Source: DATGHS01 sp035307785
GTDB taxonomy: Bacteria > Planctomycetota > Planctomycetia > Gemmatales > Gemmataceae
DNA length: 6,804 bases
NCBI GenBank assembly: GCA_035307785.1
Contig: DATGHS010000116.1
Span: forward strand, 1 to 6,804
Reading direction: 5' to 3'
In this document: piece by piece, positions 1 through 5,442 of the stretch
Position numbering within the stretch: position 1 is the first letter of the stretch
Layout of the letters: each line of letters opens with the position of its first letter
Notes under the pieces: model-generated
Told to the model about the DNA's origin: nothing
What the model saw: only the letters and a program-made list of their open reading frames with translations
Database searches by the model: none
Position numbers and translations under genes: made by a program

Positions 1-778
1 CACCGTTCAGAATCCGGGCATGCTGCCGGAGAACATCGCTGCACCGCAAGGCGTCGGTGATGCTCGCCAGATTCGTCGTAAGCAGCTCTTCGGCTCCATT
101 GAATCGGAATTGAAGACGAACACACAGACCGACGCGGTGAAGGCCCACAATGACATCTATACCAAGGCGTTCAGCTTGGCGGTTTCCGATCGCCGCAATG
201 TGTTCCAGTTCGACCAAAAGGACAACGCGCTGCTGCCCAAGTACGGCAACAACAACTTCGGCAAGGGTTGCTTGCTGGCTCGGAAGTTGGTCGAAGCCGG
301 CGCCGTAGCGGTCGAAGTCGACCTGGGCGGCTGGGATAATCACCAGAACATCTTCAACGCTCTCCACACGACGCAAGGCACCGGCCGGGCCGACACGCTT
401 GACAAGGGCATGGCCGCGCTGGTGGAAGACCTGAGCGATCGCAAGATGCTCAAGGACACGGTTATTGTGTGGATGGGCGAATTCGGCCGTACGCCGCGCA
501 TCAACCAGAACACGGGCCGCGACCACTTTCCGCGCGTCTGGTCGGTGGTGGTGGGCGGCGGCAGCATCAAGGGCGGCCAGGTTTACGGATCGACCGATGC
601 CACGGGCGAAGCCCCGAAGGACAATCCGGTCACCACGCTGAACCTGTTCGCCACGATCTACAAAGCTCTCGGCATCGACCCGACGCCCGAGACGAATGCC
701 AGCATCCGCGACAACCTGGGCCGCCCTTACTACATGGCCGGCGACAAGCCCAAGTGGATTAAGGAACTGGTTGGTTGA
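1..778 (+). CDS. DUF1501 domain protein, C-terminal part (5' end outside window)
   Basis: The reading frame is open from base 2, with no stop before the first in-frame ATG at 20, so the gene starts upstream of the window and that ATG is internal. The 258 visible residues carry the C-terminal hallmarks of the DUF1501 family: GGWDNH (326-343), GEFGRTPR (476-499), then GRDHFPRVW and VVGGGSIKGGQVYGSTD, ending in a segment predicting the usual NLFATIYKALGID helix. DUF1501 proteins are related to the sulfatase/alkaline phosphatase fold. They are usually exported through a Tat signal, which would lie outside the window, and in Planctomycetes they often sit beside DUF1549/DUF1553 cytochrome-like genes. 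The enzymatic role is not established. The stop TGA (776-778) is followed at 799 by a strong hairpin, which fits the 3' end of a transcription unit. Family assignment is secure; function is unknown. Confidence 0.9.
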   Translation, partial: TVQNPGMLPENIAAPQGVGDARQIRRKQLFGSIESELKTNTQTDAVKAHNDIYTKAFSLAVSDRRNVFQFDQKDNALLPKYGNNNFGKGCLLARKLVEAGAVAVEVDLGGWDNHQNIFNALHTTQGTGRADTLDKGMAALVEDLSDRKMLKDTVIVWMGEFGRTPRINQNTGRDHFPRVWSVVVGGGSIKGGQVYGSTDATGEAPKDNPVTTLNLFATIYKALGIDPTPETNASIRDNLGRPYYMAGDKPKWIKELVG

Positions 779-798
779 TCTTCTGAACCTCATGAACG

Positions 799-832
799 AA
801 GCAGCCCATCCGGATTTCCGGATGGGCTGTTT
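799..832. terminator. Shared hairpin terminator between convergent genes
   Basis: CAGCCCATCCGG (802-813) pairs perfectly with its complement at 818-829 around an ATTT loop. A G-T wobble (801/830) and two A-T pairs (799-800 with 831-832) extend the stem. The hairpin lies midway between the stop codons of the DUF1501 gene (+, 778) and malate dehydrogenase (-, 867), so it can serve both. The T-tract is short on the + strand (TGTTTGCG) and weak on the - strand (TTCGTTC). Termination is inferred from stem strength and position rather than from a classic U-run. Confidence 0.75.
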
Positions 833-866
833 GCGTTCCCGAAAGCCACTTGCGGTTTAGCAGGCA

Positions 867-1880
867 TCACTCTGGCAGCATTTCTTTCACCGCGTCGCGC
901 TCTTCCTCGAGTTCTTTCAGTGTAGCTTTGAATTTCGCCTGGCCAAATGCATCGAAGTTCAACCCTTGCACAATGCTGAAGTTCCCTTTGCCGTCGCTGC
1001 GCACGGGGTAGCTGAAGACCAGGCCGGCCGGCACGCCATATTCGCCCTTCGACACGAGGCCGGCGCTCACCCAGTCGTTTGCGGGCGTCGACCGAACCCA
1101 GCTTTTCACATGGTCGATGGCCCCGTTTGCGGCCGACATGGCGGAACTCATGCCGCGCGCCTTGATCACGGCCGCGCCGCGATTCTGGCACTGGGTAAGG
1201 AACGTCGTTTCGAGCCAATTGCGGTCGGTGATGACTTCCGGAGCCGGCTTGCCATTGACCTTGGCATTTTGGAAATCGACCCATTGCGTGTTGCTGTGAT
1301 TGCCCCAGATGGTCACGCAGCTAACCACGTCGTTCCCGACGCCGGCTTTCTTCGCCAAGGCAGAAACAGCGCGATTGTGATCAAGCCGGGTCATAGCGGT
1401 CCAACGGTCGGCCGCAATATTTTTGCCGTTGTGGTAAGCGACCAGGCAGTTGGTGTTGCACGGATTGCCGACCACCAGGATGCGCACGTCGTTGGCGGCA
1501 TTGGCAGCCAGCGCTTTCCCCTGGCCCACGAAGATTTTGCCGTTGATGCCGAGAAGTTCCTTCCGCTCCATGCCGGCTTTGCGCGGGAACGAGCCCACGA
1601 GCAGTGCGTAGTTGCAGCTGCGAAAGGCCTTGTTCGGATCGTCGCTGAGTTCAATGCCGGCCAGCGTGGGAAAACCGCAGTCGTCGAGTTCCATCGCCAC
1701 GCCTTCGAGAATATCCATGGGCTGGAGGCCTTCCTTGCCGGCCGCTTTGGGGATTTCCAGCAGTTGAAGAATCACTTTTTGGTTGGGGCCGAAGACTTCA
1801 CCCGAAGCAATCCGGCCGACGAGCGAGTACGCCACTTGCCCCGCAGCTCCCGTTACCGCCACTCGTATGACATCCGACAT
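867..1880 (-). CDS. mdh: Malate dehydrogenase, NAD(P)-dependent, LDH/MDH superfamily
   Basis: This 337-residue cytosolic enzyme is predicted to interconvert malate and oxaloacetate with NAD(H), in the TCA cycle and related carbon exchange. The N-terminal Rossmann motif is GAAGQVAYSL (residues 11-20), followed by LLEIP and the MELDDC segment typical of the cytosolic-type (family 2) MDHs. The substrate loop PRKAGMERK (99-107) supplies Arg100 and Arg106. RLDHNR (165-170) supplies Asp167 and Arg170, and WGNHS (192-196) carries the catalytic His195. The downstream RGAAVIKARGMSSAMSAANGAIDHV block is also characteristic. Length is normal for the family (about 325-335). The start is supported by AAGGAG (1886-1891) five bases before the ATG, the clearest Shine-Dalgarno site in the window. 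The gene is divergent from GAPDH and convergent with the DUF1501 gene, so it is probably monocistronic. Confidence 0.96.
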   Translation of the reverse strand: MSDVIRVAVTGAAGQVAYSLVGRIASGEVFGPNQKVILQLLEIPKAAGKEGLQPMDILEGVAMELDDCGFPTLAGIELSDDPNKAFRSCNYALLVGSFPRKAGMERKELLGINGKIFVGQGKALAANAANDVRILVVGNPCNTNCLVAYHNGKNIAADRWTAMTRLDHNRAVSALAKKAGVGNDVVSCVTIWGNHSNTQWVDFQNAKVNGKPAPEVITDRNWLETTFLTQCQNRGAAVIKARGMSSAMSAANGAIDHVKSWVRSTPANDWVSAGLVSKGEYGVPAGLVFSYPVRSDGKGNFSIVQGLNFDAFGQAKFKATLKELEEERDAVKEMLPE

Positions 1881-2029
1881 GCTTTCTCCTTGGCTGGAAA
1901 AACGACGACAATCGTCCCTCTGGCAAAATCAGAGTGCGCTTAATAGGCTATCACCCGACCTTGGCGTTGGCTATTTTTTCACCTGATGAAATCGGTGAAA
2001 GTGCTTCTCTGAGCGGAGTAGATCGCATC
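1881..2029. promoter_or_regulatory. Divergent mdh/GAPDH control region with TCACC/GGTGA half-sites
   Basis: This 149-bp gap must hold the promoters of both malate dehydrogenase (-) and GAPDH (+). I see no convincing sigma-70 -35/-10 pair on either strand. What stands out is TTTCACC (1977-1983) facing GGTGAAA (1994-2000), a perfect 7-bp inverted repeat with a 10-nt spacer. A further TCACC lies at 1951-1955. GGCTAT precedes both direct copies (1946-1951 and 1969-1974), so GGCTATCACC recurs with five extra T's inserted. This looks like an operator for a dimeric regulator, or a hairpin in the GAPDH leader. No regulator can be named. Confidence 0.4.
2015..2018 (+). promoter_or_regulatory. Likely ribosome binding site setting the GAPDH start
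   Basis: GGAG lies 11 nt upstream of the ATG at 2030, a slightly long spacing. It supports that ATG over the in-frame ATG at 1934. The latter would add 32 residues with no GAPDH similarity ahead of the universal N-terminal Rossmann strand and would run through the inverted repeat at 1977-2000. Confidence 0.5.
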
Positions 2030-3115
2030 ATGGCAGTGAAAGTTGGCATCAATGGCTTTGGCCGCATCGGTCGCTTGATTTTCCGGGCGTTGGTGGAGCA
2101 GGGACTTCTCGGCAAAACCCTCGATGTGGTAGCCGTCAATGACCTCGTTCCGGCGGATAACCTGGCTTATTTGCTGAAGTATGACACGACGCAGGGGCGT
2201 TTTCGCGTGCCGGGCTCCGGGACCGGCATGCGTGATGTTGTCGTGTCGAGTGAGAAGTCTCCCGGTGCAGTGGAAGACGACACGTTAATCGTCGATAGCT
2301 ACAAAATCAAATGCCTGGCCAAGAAAGAAGGCCCCGCCGCGCTCCCCTGGCGCGAATTGAAAGTCGAATACGTTATCGAGTCTACCGGCCTGTTCACGGA
2401 TGCCCATCTGGCTGCTGGGCACATCGACGCCGGCGCGAAAAAAGTCATCATTTCGGCTCCCGCGAAGAATGAGCATGCCACGCTGCTCATTGGTGTCAAT
2501 CACGAGAAGTATAACTCGAAGGAACACAATATCGTATCCAATGCCAGCTGCACGACGAACTGTCTGGCACCGTTGGTGCACGTGCTTTTGAAGGAAGGCT
2601 TCGGCATCGAAGAAGGCCTGATGACCACGGTTCACAGCTACACGGCCACGCAGAAGACCGTTGATGGTCCTTCCAAGAAGGACTGGAAGGGCGGCCGCGC
2701 CGCGTCTCAGAATATTATTCCGTCCACTACCGGCGCGGCAAAAGCGGTGGGGCTCGTTTGCCCCGAAGTGAAAGGCAAGCTCACCGGCATGTCGTTCCGT
2801 GTGCCAACGCCGACCGTTTCGGTGGTGGACTTGACCGTGCGAACTGTGAAACCCACGAGCTACGAAGAAATCAGCAAAGCCATGAAGCGGGCCAGCGACA
2901 CCTATTTGAAAGACATCCTGGCGTACACCGAAGACGATGTCGTTTCTTCCGATTTCATCCACGATCCGCATTCGAGCATTTATGATAAGGGCTCTGGCAT
3001 CGGCTTGAACGAGCGCTTCTTCAAGCTGGTTAGTTGGTACGATAACGAGTGGGGATACTCGCACCGCTGCGTCGATTTGCTCATGCACATGATCAAGAAA
3101 GACGGCGGGCGCTAG
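2030..3115 (+). CDS. gap: Glyceraldehyde-3-phosphate dehydrogenase, type I
   Basis: This 361-residue enzyme oxidatively phosphorylates glyceraldehyde-3-phosphate to 1,3-bisphosphoglycerate with NAD+, and runs in reverse in gluconeogenesis. The start at 2030 places the Rossmann motif KVGINGFGRIGR at residues 4-15. Asp38 at the end of strand beta-2 favours NAD over NADP. SNASCTTNC (170-178) holds the catalytic Cys174 and TTVHSYTATQ holds its partner His202. The segments KTVDGPSKKDW, GGRAASQNIIPSTTGAAKAVG, FRVPTPTVSVVDLTVR and LVSWYDNEWGYS are classic type I signatures. The protein is about 20-30 residues longer than usual, mainly from an insertion of about 17 residues around 59-85, between GRF and LIV. 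The next gene, 52 bp downstream, encodes the following enzyme of the pathway, so co-transcription is likely. Confidence 0.97.
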   Translation: MAVKVGINGFGRIGRLIFRALVEQGLLGKTLDVVAVNDLVPADNLAYLLKYDTTQGRFRVPGSGTGMRDVVVSSEKSPGAVEDDTLIVDSYKIKCLAKKEGPAALPWRELKVEYVIESTGLFTDAHLAAGHIDAGAKKVIISAPAKNEHATLLIGVNHEKYNSKEHNIVSNASCTTNCLAPLVHVLLKEGFGIEEGLMTTVHSYTATQKTVDGPSKKDWKGGRAASQNIIPSTTGAAKAVGLVCPEVKGKLTGMSFRVPTPTVSVVDLTVRTVKPTSYEEISKAMKRASDTYLKDILAYTEDDVVSSDFIHDPHSSIYDKGSGIGLNERFFKLVSWYDNEWGYSHRCVDLLMHMIKKDGGR

Positions 3116-3118
3116 CAA

Positions 3119-3146
3119 GTAGGTTGGGCTTGTCAGCCCGACCTAC
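3119..3146. repeat. REP-like palindrome between GAPDH and PGK
   Basis: GTAGGTTGGGCT (3119-3130) faces AGCCCGACCTAC (3135-3146) around a TGTC loop. All 12 positions pair, one as a T-G wobble (3125/3140). It fills most of the 52-nt gap between the GAPDH stop and the PGK start. No T-run follows, so it is a poor terminator. Palindromes of this general form look to me like dispersed intergenic REP-type repeats of environmental bacterial genomes, which is an impression I cannot test here. In mRNA it could stabilise or process the GAPDH-PGK transcript. Confidence 0.65.
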
Positions 3147-3167
3147 AACATTCTGAGCAATTCTCTT

Positions 3168-4418
3168 ATGGCCAAGAAGACCATTGCCGATTTGCCCAAG
3201 AATTCTCTGCGCGGCAAGCGCGTGCTGGTTCGGCTTGACCTCAATGTGAATATCGACGAAAAGACCGGCGCGATTACCGGCGATCGGCGCATTCGCGCCG
3301 CTTTGCCCACGTTGCAATATCTGGTTGATGCCGGCGCTTGTGTCATTGCCCTGAGCCACCTGGGCCGGCCGAAGCTCGGTGCTGATCCGGCCAAAAACGC
3401 GCCCTTCCGAATGGACAACGTGGCCAAGCGGCTCAGTGAGTACTTCAAACGCCCCGTTCGGAAGCTTGATGAAGTGGTGGGCGCATCAGTTTCCAAGGCG
3501 GTTGCGGAAATGAAACCGGGCGACGTCGTTTTGCTGGAAAACATGCGTTTTCATCCCTTCGAGCAGCCGAAAAAAGACGGGGCGCCGGAAGAAATCCAAA
3601 AACATGAAGCCGGCATGAAGGAGCTTGCCGCCGATCTGGCGAAACTTGGTGATGCGTATGTAAACGATGCCTTCGGAACGTTGCAGAATAAAGATGTTTC
3701 CGTTCTCGAATTGCCGAAAGCAATGAAAGACAAGCCGCGGGTGATCGGCTTCCTCGTGGAAAAAGAACTCAAGAAAATCGACGATATCTTCGCACACGGA
3801 ACCGAGAAGTTGCTGGGCATCATGGGCGGGGCCAAAGTATCCGACAAAATCAACTTCATTAAAGTGCTGCTGGGCAAAGTGGACAAACTCCTGATCGGTG
3901 GCGCGATGACGTACACCTTCATGCTTGCCCAAGGAAAGAAGATCGGCGCATCGAAAGCGGAAACCGACAAGGTCGATTTGGCCCGCGAGCTATTGCAACT
4001 GGCCGGCCCGAAGATTATCCTGCCGGAAGATCACCTGGTGGCCGATAAGTTCGACAAAGCAGCAACCACGAAGGTGGTCGATGGCGACATCCCCGCCGGC
4101 TGGATGGGACTCGACATTGGCCCGAAGACGATCGCCCGGTATGAAACCGAAATCAAGAACGCCAAGACGATCATCTGGAACGGGCCGATGGGCTTGTACG
4201 AATGGGGCGACCCGTTTCGTCGCGGGACATTGGCGATTGCCGAAGCAATGAAGGCGCACGGCGACACGACGATTGTCGGCGGCGGTGAAACGGCCGATGC
4301 GGTGGAGAAATTCGAGCTGGCCGACAGCATGACGCACGTTTCCACCGGCGGCGGCGCCTTTTTGAAATACGTCGAAGATCGCAAGTTCAAGACTCTCGAT
4401 CAGCTGGATGAAAGGTGA
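3168..4418 (+). CDS. pgk: Phosphoglycerate kinase, with divergent active-site motifs
   Basis: This 416-residue cytosolic enzyme transfers phosphate between 1,3-bisphosphoglycerate and ADP. The N-domain shows the PGK signature KRVLVRLDLNV (17-27; Arg22, Asp24, Asn26), GDRRIRAALPT (38-48), SHLGRPK (63-69; His64, Arg67) and LLENMRF (122-128; Arg127). GGAKVSDKI (220-228) lies at the nucleotide cleft. The C-domain has WNGPMG (337-342), GGGETADAVEKF (from 371) and STGGGAFLKYVE (392-403). Departures from the family are clear. After NDAFGT the usual AHRAHAS is LQNKDVS (172-178), removing the His-Arg substrate motif. The Mg/nucleotide Asp of GGGDS is Glu374, and ASLE has become AFLK. The frame is intact and codon use looks like the neighbours, so it is not a pseudogene. 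No Shine-Dalgarno site precedes the ATG. It follows GAPDH by 52 bp. Confidence 0.95.
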   Translation: MAKKTIADLPKNSLRGKRVLVRLDLNVNIDEKTGAITGDRRIRAALPTLQYLVDAGACVIALSHLGRPKLGADPAKNAPFRMDNVAKRLSEYFKRPVRKLDEVVGASVSKAVAEMKPGDVVLLENMRFHPFEQPKKDGAPEEIQKHEAGMKELAADLAKLGDAYVNDAFGTLQNKDVSVLELPKAMKDKPRVIGFLVEKELKKIDDIFAHGTEKLLGIMGGAKVSDKINFIKVLLGKVDKLLIGGAMTYTFMLAQGKKIGASKAETDKVDLARELLQLAGPKIILPEDHLVADKFDKAATTKVVDGDIPAGWMGLDIGPKTIARYETEIKNAKTIIWNGPMGLYEWGDPFRRGTLAIAEAMKAHGDTTIVGGGETADAVEKFELADSMTHVSTGGGAFLKYVEDRKFKTLDQLDER

Positions 4419-4420
4419 GT

Positions 4421-4512
4421 AGTGAGTGGTGAGTGGTGAGTGGTAAGGATCGATAAGCCGCGGGGCGAGTCTTCGAGCCCCGCGGGTCACCACTCACCAC
4501 TCACCACTCACT
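4421..4512. repeat. Composite inverted-repeat element, copy 1 (pgk-accD gap)
   Basis: The outer arms are 24-bp perfect inverted repeats (4421-4444 with 4489-4512). Each arm is built from three tandem GAGTGGT units or their complement. Inside, CCGCGGGGC (4458-4466) pairs with GCCCCGCGG (4477-4485) around a 10-nt GAGTCTTCGA loop. The intervening bases are 13 nt on the left and 3 nt on the right. The element occupies nearly all of the 106-nt gap between PGK and accD and ends 12 nt before the accD ATG. It has no T-tail and is not a standard terminator. A related copy lies in the next gap. It may be a small mobile palindrome (REP or MITE type) or a structured RNA processing site. Confidence 0.85.
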
Positions 4513-4524
4513 CTCGATTAAGAG

Positions 4525-5346
4525 ATGACTCCAAACGGCCGCGGCAAGCGCAGCAGTATTCCCGAAGGCTTGTGGGTGCAGTGCCCGCAATGCAAGGCCA
4601 CGCTTTTTCGCAAAGAGGCGGAGGATCGCCTCAACGTCTGCCCGGAATGCCATTTTCATTTCAAGATCTCGGCCCGTGAGCGCATTAACCAGTTGCTCGA
4701 TCCTGGCAGCTTTGAAGAATGGTTTACCGACATTCGGCCAGTCGATCCGCTCGAATTCGTGGACCGGGTCCCGTATTCGGAGCGCCTGAAGACCGAGCAG
4801 AAGAAAACTGGCCTGAACGACGCGGCCGTGCTGGGCAAGGGGTTCATACGCGGCCGGCCAGTGGTGTTGGGCATCACCGATTTCGCCTTCATGGCCGGGT
4901 CGATGGGTTCCGTGGTCGGGGAGAAACTTACCCGCGCGGCAGAAGAGGCGACGCGGCTGGCTTTGCCTTTGGTATTTGTCAGCGGCTCCGGCGGCGGCGC
5001 CCGAATGCAAGAAGGCATTCTGTCGTTGATGCAAATGGCCAAAATCTCCGCCGCGCTCGCCCGCTACGATCAGGCCGGCGGCTTGTATATATCGATTCTG
5101 ACCGACCCAACGATGGGCGGCGTGGCGGCCAGTTTCGCATTGCAAGGCGATCTGACTCTGGCTGAACCCGGCGCCCTGATTGGCTTTGCCGGCAAACGAA
5201 CCATCTGGAACACCGTCCGGCTGGAGTTGCCCCAGGGTTTCCAGACTAGCGAATTCCTGCTGAAGCACGGTTTCATTGATCGGATCGTCCATCGCAAAGA
5301 TTTGCGGACTGAAGTTGCGCGTATTATTGATTATTGTGAGCATTGA
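4525..5346 (+). CDS. accD: Acetyl-CoA carboxylase carboxyltransferase subunit beta
   Basis: With AccA, this subunit transfers the carboxyl group from carboxybiotin to acetyl-CoA to make malonyl-CoA, the committed step of fatty acid synthesis. At 273 residues it is shorter than the 304-residue E. coli protein, chiefly by lacking the acidic/proline-rich tail. A four-cysteine zinc ribbon (Cys20, Cys23, Cys39, Cys42) follows SIPEGLW, as in E. coli AccD. The crotonase-fold core shows FAFMAGSMGSVVGEK, SGSGGGARMQEG (153-164), LSLMQMAKISAALARY, LTDPTMGGVAASFA and EPGALIGFAGKR. The glycine loop appears one residue longer than E. coli SASGGARM. An in-frame TAA (4519-4521) fixes the ATG at 4525 as the first possible ATG; only a weak AAGAG precedes it. 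AccA, AccB and AccC are not in the window. Homologous palindromic elements flank the gene on both sides. Confidence 0.96.
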   Translation: MTPNGRGKRSSIPEGLWVQCPQCKATLFRKEAEDRLNVCPECHFHFKISARERINQLLDPGSFEEWFTDIRPVDPLEFVDRVPYSERLKTEQKKTGLNDAAVLGKGFIRGRPVVLGITDFAFMAGSMGSVVGEKLTRAAEEATRLALPLVFVSGSGGGARMQEGILSLMQMAKISAALARYDQAGGLYISILTDPTMGGVAASFALQGDLTLAEPGALIGFAGKRTIWNTVRLELPQGFQTSEFLLKHGFIDRIVHRKDLRTEVARIIDYCEH

Positions 5347-5350
5347 AACG

Positions 5351-5430
5351 GAGTAAGTGGTAACTTATTTGCAAGCCGCAGGGCGAGTCTTCGAGCCCTG
5401 CGGGTTACTATTCACCACCAAGCACTCACT
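5351..5430. repeat. Composite inverted-repeat element, copy 2 (accD-kinase gap)
   Basis: This is homologous to the element at 4421-4512. Positions 5373-5430 align without gaps to 4455-4512, with 50 of 58 identical by hand count. The inner stem CCGCAGGGC (5376-5384) pairs with GCCCTGCGG (5395-5403) around the same GAGTCTTCGA loop. The left arm is shorter, with one AGTGGTAA unit instead of three GAGTGGT repeats. AGTGGTAAC (5356-5364) can still pair with GTTACTATT (5404-5412) if two G-U pairs are allowed. The copy lies in the 96-nt gap between accD and the kinase and ends 12 nt before the kinase GTG. No T-tail follows. Confidence 0.8.
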
Positions 5431-5442
5431 TGGGACTAGCCC

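Noticed and set aside
966..1943. 325-codon open frame on the + strand opposite malate dehydrogenase
   Set aside because: It is the antisense shadow of a clearly recognised mdh gene; its translation has no recognisable motif and runs across the mdh start region.
1921..1990. Possible sigma-70 promoters (TAATAG at 1941, TTGGCG at 1961)
   Set aside because: Neither has a convincing partner hexamer at 16-18 bp on either strand.
1934..2029. Upstream ATG that would extend GAPDH by 32 residues
   Set aside because: The added residues lie before the universal N-terminal KVGINGFGRIGR strand and show no family similarity; GGAG precedes the ATG at 2030.
2285..3118. 277-codon open frame on the - strand opposite GAPDH
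   Set aside because: It is antisense to GAPDH, whose catalytic motifs are intact; there is no recognisable domain.
4458..4485. G+C-rich hairpin as an intrinsic terminator after PGK
   Set aside because: No T-tract follows on the + strand, and it is embedded in a larger palindrome present in two gaps of a same-strand gene row.
4421..4512. Tandem GAGTGGT units as a CRISPR array or simple minisatellite
   Set aside because: The 7-bp units have no spacers, and they are mirrored as inverted arms around an inner hairpin also found in a second gap.
4501..5343. 280-codon open frame on the - strand opposite accD
   Set aside because: It mirrors the accD codons almost end to end and has no domain features; such frames are common in G+C-rich genes.
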